Below are positions 21,525-34,648 of a stretch of DNA of 50,588 nucleotides, piece by piece. The first letter of the stretch is position 1. Each line of letters begins with the position of its first letter. The translations under genes were made by a program, and so were the position numbers. Below the pieces are notes generated by a model. That model saw nothing but the letters and a program-made list of their open reading frames with translations. It searched no databases and was not told the origin of the DNA. The stretch comes from Zygnema circumcarinatum. Lineage: Eukaryota > Streptophyta > Zygnematophyceae > Zygnematales > Zygnemataceae. Location of the stretch: NCBI GenBank assembly GCA_037447605.1, contig CM074821.1, forward strand, positions 310,736-361,323, given 5' to 3'.

Positions 21525-24500
21525 CTACTTCCTTCCTTCTGGAGAGCCTCTCCGCAGCCGTGGACCCGAGTCGTCCGTGTTCACATCTGCCCGGATCTCC
21601 CCACGTCCCATTTCTCCTCTCAGACTCTCTTCCTCCCGCCTTGCATTGACTCTTCTTGGAGACCTCTCATTCCTCCCTATGATCCTTGCAGCTTCCTCCT
21701 CTCTCCGTAGCCTTCTCCCTCCCTCTAACGACACATCCACATGAGAGGGTCCTTCACGAACAGGGGCTCTCTCTCCTCCAGGCACTGCAGCCTTCAAGGC
21801 AGCAAGGAGCTCCCTATCACGTTTATCCATCAGAACAGACCCTTCTTCGATATGAGGGGAAAGCCTTCTTGATCCCGAGCGTGGCCGTACAATTGTGACA
21901 CTCCGATCAAACTCTCGATCTCTCTCCTTCAATTTGATGCTCTCTCTTTCCCTCTCCTTCTCCCGTTCCTTTGCACGCTCCTTTTCCCACTCCATCTCCC
22001 TGTCCCTCTCCCTCCCACGCTCTTTGTCTCGCTCGCGCTCATTGCTCCGCTCTCTATCACCTTCCATTAGTTTTTTCAAGGTTGCTGAAGGTGAGCGCTG
22101 GGTTCTAGGAGGCGGTGGTGGAAGCGGCAATTTGGGAGGGGGTATTGACCGTCTCGGCGAATCATCTGCTCTCACACCGTCTGCCCCTCTCGTCTCTCTT
22201 CGCCTGCTTGAAGGAGACTGACTCCGCCTCCGGCCCCGGCCTCCCACACCTCCCCCCATGCATCCTCCACCTCCACTCTCCTCACTGAGGTGAGGACTAC
22301 CACCTCTAGGTGTCCGAGATAAAGACCTCCTTGGAGAGCTTGACCTTGAGCGATGGCGTGGAGAGAGAGCATGGTTCCCCCCTCTGCTCCCTCTACCACC
22401 CCTGCTGATGGGACTCAAGCTACGATGCTGAGGGACCCACCCGTCAGCCTCCTCAATCCCAACACTACCACGTCCATGTCGCCCACTCACATGCTGCGAA
22501 CTTCCCCCCCTACCAAACGGAGGGCCTCCAAACCGCTCCCCAATAGGACCCACGTTTGGCCCTGCCATCCCTCCAGGACCTATCCCCATCCCTAGCCTGG
22601 ACCCCACTCCCATCCCTAGGCCTATACCTAACCCGAGCCCAGGGCCCATGCCCATCCCCATGCCTCCTGGCAGTCCCACTCCTCTCATCATTCCAAGGCC
22701 CATACCCCCCATGCCCATACCCAAGGCAGGGCCCCTTCCCATCCCAAACATGGCTGGGCCTCTACCTCCTGCCGGAAACCCAGGCAGCATTCTTCCTACT
22801 GGAGGCGGACCTCTCGGGCCATTAGCCTTTGTGATAGTACCATCAGGACCCACCATGAAACCACTGCTCTCTACTTTAGCTGCTGCCATGGCAGCCGCAT
22901 TGGCAGGCCCACCTCTAAATGAGCTTGGAGAAAAGTTTGGACTCTCCGGAAATCGACCAATTGATTGTGAGTCCTGCCGGCCCGGAGCCCCCCATGGAGC
23001 AGCGCCCATGTTGGGGGAGTCAGCGTAGGGAAAGTCAGCCCGTCCACGACTTCTCCCTGGGAAACCCCTTTCTCGCCCTCTCCCAAGGACTTCACGAGGT
23101 GACGGACTCAATTCTGCATCTTCCAGTCTGTCACCAAAACATACAACACATCTGAGGAAAGGGGCTGGAGGACCATAATCTTCAGAATATACAGGAACAG
23201 AAGGGGATGAACGTAAGCAAGGAACTAAAGACACCCCAGAATTCGAAGCCCCACGCAAGCTCTGCTGACTAGAAACTCCGAACGCGGCAGCTAACACATT
23301 TCTTTACTTACTGCTCTATAAAGAATAGCCTGCTCTGTTTTGCTTCTCACCTTCGAGGCCAAGTCGGGTGTCCCCGTCCGCTCCAACCATCCTCTCGATC
23401 GCTGCCGGTTGGCGGATCAACTCTAAGGTGTCCCCCTCTGCCAAACCTGTGCCCCCCCACATGTCGGTGTCCACCTCCTCCACCTCCTCCACTTGCTCCA
23501 CCTGCTGCACCTGCTGCCCCTCCGAATGAAGCGGAGCCTCCCCCAGCTCGTGAAAGTTTCAGAGTGCCCGCTTGAACAGCCTTCAGAGCATCCTCAGGAC
23601 GGTGAAAGCCGTCCGGCAATTGATCCCACCCTGAGTTTTTGTTCCTGCTTGCGGAGTTGTCAGCAGTTCCGGTTCCCATAGTCACGTTACTCTGCTCTAA
23701 GATTTCAGTTGCCTCGGATGGACTGAGCTCATTATTTCCTGCCCCCCCCTCTCTGCTGCCTTCACCTATCTCTCTGTTCTCTTCACCTGTTCCATTCTTC
23801 GTATCCGCTTCTAGCCCTTCGATCTCCTCATCCATGCCGTCAACTTCTGCCCGTTGTTCCAAGCCCTGCACATTTTTTGCGTCTCTTCTGTCATCCATCA
23901 CATCTGCCGACCTTTCAGAAGCCCCAATATCTTCCACTTCTCTTCCTTCTCCGGTTTCAATGCCTACGGTAATCCCACCATCAATTCTTCCCTCAGCATT
24001 CTCATCATCAAGATCCGGTTGACTTGAAGCCTCCCTGCCCATGCTAGAAGTGCCAACACCACATTCCAAATCCTTTTCTTCCACTTGTTTCTGCATGGTT
24101 AGTTCAGAAGCATAGGCCGGCTCGACAGTCTCGTGGCCCTCCAAATCGATGCTGAGTTTCTCTTGCTCCTCATTTTCCCCTGTCTCTGCAATTCCCCTCT
24201 CTCTAACACCTCTGTTTTGTCTTTTCCAGCTTCTATCCTCCTCCATATCTTCATCATCCAAATCTTCCTCCAATAGCGGCTGCTCTATCTCCCCTTCATT
24301 ATCGCAAGTCGCCTCTGCACGCACATGTGCAGCACTATGTGGCCCGTCGATCAGCTCTCTGCCCGCATTTTCTCTACAGTCAACTTCCACATCACCATTC
24401 ACCTCCATTTCTTTTGCGTTCCCTGCTTCATCGTTCATGCTGATATCTGAATCATCGTAGTCAACTTTCTCTATCTCATCTTCCTCCTCCTCGACTTGCC

Positions 24501-27500
24501 CATTATCGTCAGCTCTACCTGCTGCAACGCCCTCATATCCTCCTCTATCATCATCCTGCTTCCCATCTGCAGGTCTAATATCATTATCCATGCCCTGGAG
24601 TGCTTGCGGGCTATGTTGAGTATCAACGACAGTAGCAGGTAATTCGGAAATTTCCTCATTTCTCCACTTAGCATCAACCATATCGTCCCTAGCAGATTCG
24701 TGAAATGATGTGTCTGACCCTAAGGCTCTTAGCTTCCCGTCGTCACCCTCAACATCAGCCAATGCATTATTCAACTCGTTGTTCCCACTTCCATCATGCT
24801 CAGCTTCCAGTCCAAGAACTTTCGTAGTACTCGCCCTTAGTAAATTTTCAGTCTCATTCACTTTTTCCTCACCATTCTCAGAATCTTCTCCCTTGAACCT
24901 TTCAAAGTCCTCTGTTTTAACATCTGCTATTACATCGTCGCCATGGCCATCTTTTTCTACCGTTTCTTCAATGCCAAAACTACTTTCAACGAGAGGTTCT
25001 GTATCCTCCTGATCAACAGGCAAGGACTGCTCCGGTGCCTCCACCAACTCATCAGGCGAGTCCTCTGCCTCCCCTTTCCCTATCGAGCCTTCATCTTTGT
25101 TTCCATCGTCAACATCGCTTTTCTGCAAGGATTCCTGTAACCTCTCATTCCGTGTTTGATGGTCCTCCAGACTTCTTTCCTCGTCCTCCTGCTCTCCATC
25201 GTGAGTTGTGTCTCCCTTTCGTCCATCATCATCTGCATCTGCAACGTCTTCCATCGAAGTATCACCATCATCAACATCCACTTTTTCTCCCACACCGCTT
25301 CCAGATCGGCTCCCCTCCACATCTGACTCATGGCCAGGGTCCACTTGCCGTTCTTCCTTTTGCAACTCGTTGACATGCACATGATCTTGGAGCTCATGCG
25401 GACCTGAATGCTCTTGCTCTAGAGAGGAAGACCTTGCAGGGGGAGATACCGACCGCATCAGTTCCACTAACTGTAGACGCCTCTTCTTAATGGGCATGCT
25501 GGCAGCAACAGCATCACTGAATCTCCGACCAAGAACAGGCACGTTGGTATCAAGGCTTGTCCCATTTGGCACCTGCAGCAAGAGAAAAAGTTTTGAGGAG
25601 ATCAGAAGGCCCACATATGGGACAATATAGAAAACATCAGAGGACGCAACTTGACAGACGTAACTAGAACAAAAAATTGCAAAAGTAGTAGCTGTATTAA
25701 ACTAGATAGTGATCAGCAAACATGCATGTGTCGATCGCGCAGATGAGTCACCGGCATGTCCAGCAATCAGTAAAAGGAAATGACGGGTGACATGACTTTG
25801 CAAGATGGGTCTACCTTTGCTTCAGGAGTCACAGCTGTATCGGCTCTCTCCTGATTGTTGGTAGGACTTTCCAAATGAACAGGTGGCTTCAAATCCATAG
25901 CTGTGTCTCCTCCGCCTGCGTTCCTAGGCAAAGAATTCTCACTCTCTGCTAATCTCTGGTCTCTGCTACCTTCATCGTCAGGCTCTACCTTTACCTTATC
26001 GCTTCGAGCATGCTTAGACCCATCACCATGTTCTTTTCTAGACTTTTCCTCCCTACCTTCCAAACTCCATTTGTCACAATTGGCAATGCCCTTTACTTCC
26101 TTAGCAACTCCAATTACCAACGAACTTCGAAGCCGCTTCGTGCCCTTTCCGTGAGGATCTTTCACCTTTCGAAGAATAAGCTTATTAGGTGAACCGGCTG
26201 AACTATTGTTGATCCCCATTGGTTTGCCTTCCCATGACTTTGACACAACTGCAACATGTAATGGAGGTGGCAGCATTCCACTAGCTGCTGCCCCCCTACC
26301 GCCACAGAAGTGACAAAGGACACTGCCTTGACGACTGCTGGCACGCGGAGATACAGGAGATGGGCCATTCCAACCGACAGCAGTTAAACAAGAGGGATGA
26401 GCGAGAGCAGATCCTCCCTGACAGGCACATGGATGTACCTGCAAACAACGCGTCGCCAATGAAGTTAAGAAGTTTCCGATGCTCTCACTCAACCACAACT
26501 ATCTCCATAACTTGGACCGACTATCTCCACAACATTTCTTGGGTCACTTGCCTTACCTCTCTAACCATCTCAGGTTAGACAATCAAAACAGAGCTCTTAA
26601 CAACAACACCGCTAAAAGTGTTCGTGATATCGTCCAGCTTGTGTCGTACAATGATTGAAACGTTTCGAACGTTTTAAATGCTCATATTGTTTTTAAAGTC
26701 AATCGATAGTACTAGTTAGACATACCATGTATCACGGCTGCCGCATCTTCATATGCCTTTCAACGGGACGCCAAGAGAGGTTGCGACAGCTATTCCACAA
26801 GAAAACACCCAAGAGTCCTTTATACAAACCTGCTTGTCAAACAGTGTGCTCACCATGCCTTCGAAGTCCTGGTTATCCTCGCAACCACAAATGCTGCAGA
26901 CGGCCTCCTCAGCTTCCCAATCCTTCTCCTTCGTTCTGACCGAGGCAACCGCTCTCCGCAGATCTTCTGCTGACCTTTCCCAGTCTTCTCCCTGCCATAC
27001 ATGCGCAGCAGCGCCCTGTAAGACTCTCCTCCAGAGGGCCTGAGACTCTGTCCAATTGACCTCCTATTCCCTATGTCCCACTAAGGGCCTTACACACAGC
27101 TGTCAGGTTATTCCATCATCCACGAGCCCCTGCTTACACCTGTTATATGATCACCTGCTCCAAAGAAAAGCTCTGTAAACCAGAAATATCCAGAGTTTGT
27201 CAGCAGAGACGCATTCATGGCCTTTATCGATCTTGTATGCCTGCCAAAGCCTAATCGATGATCCCTGTCTCAACATCCATGAATTCCATCTGCGGGTATG
27301 TATGTTTCCAACTGCATCTCTCCTTTCCTTATCGCTCCCATCTCCACTAGCACAACCCCTCTTCAATTTATCTCCCTCAGCTGCGTCCAGCACCGACATC
27401 CGAAACTTCACATTCTCGCAAGTCTGCCGCTCTGCCTCCATTCCAACGATCTTCAGCTGCTTCCTGAGAGTAAACGCGCTACTCAACTCAATCAGGGCTA

Positions 27501-28933
27501 ACATCGGTACACTTAAACCCTTCCAACCTCAACCCCACCCCCTACCCTAAAAAGAAAGACCACTGAATCCAACCCTAATTTCCCCAAGTCCCATGATATG
27601 GCCGCTACAGAGACGCCAACTGCCTTTTTCTGCCAGCAAAAGATACAAACAAATGCACTGAATGCTTTGTCAGTGCTGTTGTGAGACCTGCTGACGACCG
27701 GCTCCTCGAGTCCTTGCTTGAATTGCAGCTCCGTCCGCACCTCTACCTATCTCTGTCTCTCCCTCAAGTTGGCTGCGAGAGACAAACCTTCTCTAAAGTG
27801 TGCAGAATCGTCACATCCTCCCTCCTTTCTCGCTCGCATGCTGAACAAATATAATCGGCTGGAATCTGGGATATCAACCAACCCGCCACGTCCTACATCA
27901 ACACCCAAAAATGCCGTCCATGCAGCTATTTGACACGGTCCTGAATTACTAAATTGGAATGAAATATAGCACCACTTCCTGTCCCACTATCTGTGTAGTT
28001 CTATACACTATATCACGCTTCCGCATGCTAATAACATGAACACAACCTCCTCGTATGGGGAAGCAACCAGCAGCCTCACCTGCTTGTCGCTCCGAAAGCC
28101 TTGACAGTCCGCATGCTCCCATGCCCCACACTGTTCGCATGCCAACATAAGGCCCCTGCTCTGATTCTTTCCACACACACAGTCCACTTTCTCCCCTCCT
28201 TCAATCTCCACAAAAGCACATTCATGCTTTAAAGCTCTTTCTCCCACAGCAGCTCCGATTGTACTACCACTGCCGCTATGGCTGCCATCTTGCCGACTGA
28301 GAGGTTCCAGCCGGTATCCCTTCCTCCACCTTTCCAACGCTCTGCTCCGCAAAAACAGAATCGCTTCTTTTACAGAGGCTTCCACCGCCTCCCCTCTGCA
28401 GAAAAACGATAAAGCCCGAATGCCTCCATCCGGCTCCATCGGGCTGATAACTACTGCATATCTTGTTCCAAGAAAGCCATTCCTGCGCACGCATATGAAA
28501 GAATGAAGCTTCTGTTTAGCGCCGCCTTCATGGCCTGCATCGCCCATTCCTGCTTCTGTTCCCTCTGTATCTGTATACAAAAACGCGCCGAAGGCTTTAA
28601 TGGTGTCTGTACTGCATGCGAACTGCAGCGCTCTGCTTCGCGCTTCAGCGTCTTCAAAGCCGCGAGAACCGCATAGAAACTTTCGCCGCTTGACAGAAAA
28701 AGCCTTGGCTGTATTGCTGCTGTTTCCTTGACATTCCACCATGAAGTAGCAGCGTCCATTGCTCTCACTCTGTCTCCGCAGAGATATCATCTCTTTAACC
28801 GCCCAAGCCCTCCCCCTCCCACAGTTGCTCCAACCCTAAATCAGCAAACCTTCATCCGTCCCGTGTCAGACAACTGGATCCGTTGCAACTGATCGAAAAA
28901 CTGCATACACACGCGGATATGTGCTCGAACCAT
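21525..28933 (-). CDS. Giant PHD plus RING-CH-like zinc-finger protein, probably nuclear
   Basis: Exons (minus): 28850-28933, 28080-28769, 27788-27865, 27688-27716, 27357-27463, 26854-27047, 25815-26438, 23351-25572, 21525-23127, about 1876 residues. A PHD finger near residues 222-270 spans exons 2-3: CVCG, LACEQCGAWEHADCQGF, then YICSAC. A second finger near 380-439 spans exons 6-7: CSIC, x14, CAC, x7, H, x2, C, x24, CHFC, which is the RING-CH spacing. A basic patch (PIKKRR) follows. Then come about 700 residues extremely rich in Glu/Asp, a Gly/Met-rich block and an Arg/Ser/Glu-rich tail with SGFMVGPDGTITK. Together these suggest a chromatin or RNA-processing protein; no ortholog name is offered. 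The 29-base exon 4, the end of exon 5 and the 23127 versus 23151 acceptor are uncertain. The frame stays open upstream of Met-28933 without another ATG, so the true N-terminus may be missing. Confidence 0.7.
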
Positions 28934-29263
28934 ATTGCGCAAAGCCTGGAATCTGCACAGCCTCAGCGTTTCATCAAGCACGACTCCTGCCGCCTGAGCA
29001 CTGCTGCTCTCACCCAGACGCCCTGCAGAAGCCCTATCCCTTATCTGCTCATGCAATTTAAACTCCGGAAAGTTGTCGACGTTTACAATACTATACTTTA
29101 TGCAGATATCCAAAGCACGTAGAGGAAAGCGCGAGGGAAGGGAGAGGAAATTCTGCCCTAGTTTCTGCTCAGCCTGGCTCAGCCTCCGCCTCTGGCTCAG
29201 CCCCTGCCCTGCACGAGCAGAGCAGGAAGGGCTCCAAGAGCAGACTTCCAGGCGGGGCTACTC

Positions 29264-29325
29264 CATACGATACGATACGATATCAAATACAACCGATATA
29301 TACAATACTATGCGATACGATATGG
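29264..29325. repeat. GATACGATA-rich short repeat
   Basis: Tandem ATACG units flank a CCGATAT core. A diverged stretch with the same order of words (GATACGATA, CCGATAT, ATACGATACG) occurs at 43003-43075 upstream of the kinesin gene. Origin unknown. Confidence 0.6.
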
Positions 29326-29399
29326 TTCCATTGTCAAACCACTCGGGCATACGAACAAATTACGTTTCTGGTACGGGGAGATAAAATGAATTTTCTGTT

Positions 29400-30400
29400 T
29401 CTCACATCGATTTATCAATTTTGCTGGTTCAGAGGTGACAAATTTGCAGAGGTCGGACCATTGGATCGGCAACCATTCGACAACCATTGCCATCCGATGG
29501 TTGGACGGGCAATGGCTCGAAACCATTCAAATGCGTGGCAACCATTGACTCCAATGGTTGCAACCGTTAGCAATGGTTAGCGGGGTCGCGAATCAATGGT
29601 TCACAACCATTCAAATGGTCGATTTAATGGTAACCATTGGTTGATCCAATGGTTCAGTGTGTTTCCAACTCTATGGACATGAATACAATTTCCAGATACA
29701 CATCAAATTTTTACTTCTATGTCTCAACGTCAATGGTATTTCTCCGATGAAAAACGAAAAGCAAAATTTCCAGCGGGCAGACGTAAAAGTAAGTCCGCGT
29801 CGGCTGCCACTCCGACTGCTGCCCGTCAGCAAAAACTTCCGACGTGGCACGGACCCAACCAATCAGAGCCGCCGGAGGCTGGCAGGGCGGTCCAGCGCAT
29901 CCAGGGGTGCGGGTGACCGACCTACAAAGCCTAGGCTCCATCGACGGTCCCGCGTCCCCACGTGTCATATCGGACGGGGGAAAGGCGCGTTGGAGGCGCC
30001 GCCTCGGTCGCCGGACGCGCCACTTCGAGCCGCCGCCCCGCGCAAGACGACAAAAATAATCGGACGAGATATTTTTGGTCACAGCAGTTCGGATGAGAAA
30101 CCATGGCGAAAGCGACAAAAAATAATAAAAAAAAAGTACAAACTGCCAACCATTGGCTATCCGACGGTTGTTAAACCATTGGCAAATGGTTGATTCCGCC
30201 GACGCCAATGGTTCCAACCATTGGAATGGTTGCAAGTGGCAATACCAGATACTGTAGCTGATTCGGCCCGTAGCCAATGGTCCTAACCATTGGAATGGTC
30301 GGCAACCATTGGCCGTCCAATGGTTGCAACTATTGGTAATGCTTGATTCTGTGAGACGCCAATGGTTGGCAACTATTGCAATGGTGGGAACCATGACCTA
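29400..30400. mobile_element. Candidate non-autonomous element with AACCATTGG subterminal motifs
   Basis: Two clusters, about 29450-29655 and 30150-30390, are packed with AACCATTGG or CCAATGGTT motifs in both orientations. They flank about 500 bases of unrelated, GC-rich sequence with CCACGTGTC. Dense short repeats near both ends of a 1-kb block are typical of the subterminal repeats of DNA transposons. I could not define clean terminal inverted repeats or a target-site duplication. The Arg-rich open frame inside (29717-30193) matches nothing I know. Confidence 0.4.
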
Positions 30401-30645
30401 TCTATTCATGCGAGTCGCCATGACATCCATGGCAGAGCATAGCTGGCTCCATGCGTCATAAGTACGCAATCGCAAAACTGGAACCAAATTTTTGACATGG
30501 AAAGGGACCTTATTAGAAAGCTAGGAACCTATCCGACTTTGCTCGCGACTGATTACTGCGGATGTATACCCACACCATAGGTCAGAAAAAGTACCAGGCA
30601 AATTTGCCTAATCTGCAGCAGCAACAGCGTACATTGGAGAATTGC

Positions 30646-30690
30646 TACAGTACAGTACAGTATGCCAGTCAGCAGGTTGCCGTACTGTAC
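30646..30690. promoter_or_regulatory. Inverted TACAGTA/TACTGTA pair upstream of PPCS
   Basis: Three overlapping TACAGTA words are followed about 20 bases later by CCGTACTGTAC, so the two sides can pair as a stem. It lies about 110 bases before the PPCS start codon. The word CCGTACTGTA also occurs exactly at 9378 and, inverted, at 42961, each upstream of another gene. Function is inferred only. Confidence 0.4.
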
Positions 30691-30798
30691 CAAATTACGA
30701 AATCCTATTACCACACAGGAGTCTCTTGCAGGACGCAGCTTGCACAGCCATGGCCATGGCGTCCTGAGGAGGGCTTGGAAGCAGGGAAGGGAGTAGCA

Positions 30799-33700
30799 AT
30801 GGAGGGCTTCGGCAATGAAAGGAGCGAAGAGAGGGAAGTTTTTATCGGAGAGTGTGCTGCAGTGGATCAGTTTTTCCAAACCGCGCCGCCGCTGAAGGAC
30901 GAGGATGCTTACAAGAAATCAGTTCTGGATTTTTTGAGGCAGCATAAGGAATCTGCTGGTGATTACATGGACTTTGAAATTAATCTGCACATGAAATCAT
31001 CCAGACACGACGCTCCAGGATTGGTTTTACAGCTATTTTTTCCTGAAAATGATTAGAAACTTGAAAACCAATGAAAATGAATATGCTTGATTTCTTACAG
31101 TTATTGACGCTTGTATTGAAATGGCTTTGGTTCCCAGCCAATTCGTTTGACGCGCGAATGCTAGATGTATATATATCTATTATTTCTTTGCCAGTCTCTT
31201 AATTCCTTTTATTTTTTTTCCTTGGAGCCAGTACATCAGTCTTAATGATATGTCTACTGAATCAAAGAGGGCCATGCATTAATAATTATTCAATGGCAAG
31301 CTCGTCCTACTGCACCGAGTCATTTCAAGTTTTTGAGCCTAGAATTATTTTCTTAGCATTGATTAAACATTGATTTGGCCATGAGCTGGCTCAGGCGGGT
31401 AACTTGCTACGATGAGACATTTGTAATCTGGACGTTCTGGATGTTAAATGGTGTGTAAAGTGAATTAGAATGGACGTCCGTTGAAGTCAGATAGGCTGTT
31501 CAGATTTTTGGAATGCATATTGCAAGAGGATATTGTGTGTCTTGTCAAGAACTGTACGATGCCGAAGCACCTTACCATTTGAGATCAGTTTTGTTCCTCT
31601 ACCTGATTGATTTTTCCTTTGATTTTCATTTATCACTTTGTTTAGACCGGCGAGTAGTGTGTGTGACTTCTGGAGGAACGACAGTGCCTTTAGAGCGCAA
31701 ATGTGTTCGATTCATTGATAACTTCAGTGCCGGCAATCGCGGAGCAGCATCAACAGAGTAAGTCTGGAAATGCGTTACATCGCAGAATCGTCACTGTGTT
31801 GTTCGGAATGGTGGCATTCCTTCGGATACATGAGATTTATAACTGTTGTTTGTTTAAAATGTTTATTAAGAACCGACTGTAGTGGTTTGTGAAAGTTAGT
31901 TATTTTTGAAAAGTGGTCCATACTTTTTGAGTTACTCTTTGGTTGGATTTTTTCAAGTGCACACGCAGCTCTGACTTCAACGGATGGATGCAGTGCTTCT
32001 GTAGCTCGTCGTCTGCTAAAGTTGGAAAGAAGAAGAGTGCACGATCTTCTTGTGCATAGTATAATCGTAGTACTTGTGTGTGTTTTGTAGGACACTTTCC
32101 GCCACTATTATTCAGCCCTCTCTTACCTTCATCCATTGCGTTTGTTTTTGCAGGTACTTTCTCAAAATGGGCTATGCAGTCATTTTCCTGTATCGCAGGT
32201 ATTTTGTCATACCTACTGCATAGATATTATGTTTGCCCACATAGTAGGACCTGTCTAGTGTAAGTGGCCTTGCACCAAATAGCAGATCAAGAAATGTCTA
32301 AGGTGCTAAAAGACTAAAGAGAAAAATAGAACTTCTTCTCGTCTGCTGTACGTGGTGTAGGGGTTCAGTGCAGCCATTTTTGCGAGGCCTTCCTGAAAGT
32401 CCCCTATTTGACTGTTTTGAAGCCGTTGATGGTTTGCCCCAAGGTAAGCCTCGCTCCTCTTGTGTTTGTTGGTTTGATAAGTAGAAGAGAGATATGGATT
32501 TCTCAATTGCTCTAAGAGCGACAAATTGCTCAGTTGCTGTTTCGGGGCAAACTTACCTCTGCCGAAGAGTACATAGATGAATGCTTTTAAGCATGTTGTT
32601 GATTCTAGTTTGCTCTGATTTCTATGTATTGGGATCAGTGTTGCCGCAGTACACCCACCTTGTGAGCCAAGCATTGGAGGAGCACCAACAGGTACTGCTC
32701 GCTCAGGCGGGCCTACTGTATGAAAATAATCTATCTTTGAAGGGCTTTATTTGGATAACATGAAGTCTTCGAAAGGGACGACGGGTCTCCAATATAAGAT
32801 GTATTATGTTCTAGGAAGATCAACTAATATTTGGACACGCATGAGTGGCAGAGGATAAAATGAGTGGGCCTGACTTCCATGGGGGAAAGGAAGAAGGTTA
32901 CTTTGGTTAAGGTTTTTGTCTGAGGGGCCACAGTTGGCGATCGTTAGAATTCACTTAAAATGCGGGAGTTGTGATCCCTCGTAGAAATATATTGTGTGCT
33001 TAGTTTGCTTGCTATTTTGGAGGTAGGAGTCTTTGGCGCATCAAATGTTTGGGGTGGAAATGGGAGTTTATTTCATTTCGGTTGGGCATGAGGGTCTTGT
33101 GGGGTGATACTGCCCAGAATTTTTACATGGGAACCGGTGGAGACTTTGTCATGGGCGTGTAGGCTCTACGGAGTGGAATGCTTCTCTACCTTCCCTATAC
33201 TACTCTCTTTGAGTATTTACAGGTACATGTTGACCCCGTTGATTAATGTGAACCCTAACTACTCAAAGCTCTTTGAAAATGCATTTTGCCCGACCTACTT
33301 GAGACTGAATTACAGCAGATGACAGACTTCCAGAGATAACAGTACTGATCAAGCTGCAACCAGCAAGACTTCATGTGACTTCTTTTTTTCAAGGGAGATT
33401 CCATGCATTAGTAATGCTAGGTGGTTGCATACGCGAAGGAAGTTATGCTCACATTCGGAAATGCAGAAATGGACGAGATGACATGAGATGAAGCAGGAAT
33501 ATAAGATCCCAGACGAGTTAAGGCCCCTTATTCGTTCTCTCCATGTGTGCCTCCTCTCGACTTGACGGTTCCTTTCTCCTGCAGGTCCTGATATGGACGT
33601 TCCATGGCTGCTTGTGAGCAGCTCCTTCGTCTTGCAGTTGCGGAATTTCCTCTTCTGGGAAGGCGAGGAATGGTGTATCTTGCAGCAGCTGTGTCTGATT

Positions 33701-34648
33701 TCTATGTGCCTTGGCCATCACTGGTAAGTTTACATGCATTCATACATACATACACTCCGTGTATATCCTGCATACACACATTCATAGCGTACATACGTTC
33801 AAGCATGGGTTGTGAGTTTCTAGGGAAGAGGTGCATAACATCACCATCACCAGAATATCATTAGTGGAGGAAGGCAAGCGTGTCTCGTGTAGGGTTAGGA
33901 GTGTGACGAGGACTTTAGGGTTTAGTCTCCAAACCTCTATTAGTTCATAAGGGATGTGAGTAGAATTACCTCATCTGCTTGCTTGGGTCCATTTGTTATT
34001 GATGGAAGGTTATGCGAGATGGACAGGGAGAGCATAAAATTCAGTCAAGCGGCGGGCCGTTGGCTATGGAACTGGCAACTGTCCCGAAGATGATTCCCAT
34101 TCTGCGCCAACAGTGGGCTCCTGAAGCGTTCGCTGTCTCATTTAAGGTCAGTTCCCACTCTCCCGCACTCCTCCCCCATCCCTCCCCTCCCCCGTACCCT
34201 TTCCCTCCCCCTCCCCTCAGCCTTTTCCTGCCCCTCCACCCCTTCCTCCCCCTGTCCCTCCCCGTAGACGTACGAAGAGTAAGAGTAGTCAAGTAATGTA
34301 AACAATTTCGACATTTTTCTTTTTTTGACGAGCTGTAGGCGAGTACCCGAGGTGCTTAGTTTTTCGTTTATTTGTCTTATCGGTTTAGGGTTGATTTGTT
34401 TGAGGAGAGGGTTGCAGTTGGAGACAGACTGGGAGCTCCTCCTCAGTAAGGCTGAGCGGGCCCTTGTCAAGTACGGCATGCATGCTGTGGTGGCCAACGA
34501 GCTGCTCTCCCGCAGGGAACGGGTGGAGGTGGTCACAAAGGGGGAGGTGAGTACTGTGCGCAGAAGAGGTGGGGAGGACATAGAAGCGCCCCTCATCGCT
34601 CTCCTTGTGCAGCGGCATGCGGACTATATTAGTGGGGTTCAGCCTTAG
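30799..34648 (+). CDS. PPCS: Phosphopantothenate-cysteine ligase (PPCS)
   Basis: Second step of coenzyme A synthesis from pantothenate: joins cysteine to 4'-phosphopantothenate using a nucleotide. Exons: 30799-30958, 31646-31757, 32154-32198, 32361-32443, 32639-32691, 33163-33222, 33622-33723, 34027-34146, 34418-34648; all phases agree, giving 321 residues, near the usual length of the plant enzyme. Motifs in order: [114 protein letters not shown] and [11 protein letters not shown]. It is the stand-alone ligase typical of eukaryotes, without the bacterial decarboxylase half. The start at 30799 is chosen because the family N-terminus begins just downstream; the frame is open further upstream. 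Confidence 0.95.

Larger units (their letters stand above)
28934..30798. promoter_or_regulatory. Divergent interval between PHD/RING-CH and PPCS genes
   Basis: 1.9 kb between two divergent genes. It contains an open continuation of the PHD gene's first exon to about 29110, an ATACG-rich repeat (29264-29325), the AACCATTGG element (about 29400-30400) and a hairpin-like TACAGTA/TACTGTA pair at 30646-30690, just upstream of PPCS. Promoters of both genes should lie here. Confidence 0.5.

Noticed and set aside
21686-25373. Several plus-strand open frames rich in Ser/Leu/Pro
   Set aside because: They are antisense shadows of the large Glu/Arg-rich exons of the PHD/RING-CH gene.
29717-30193. Arg-rich open frame as a transposase or coding gene
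   Set aside because: There are no catalytic motifs, and composition follows a GC-rich stretch with stops on both sides.
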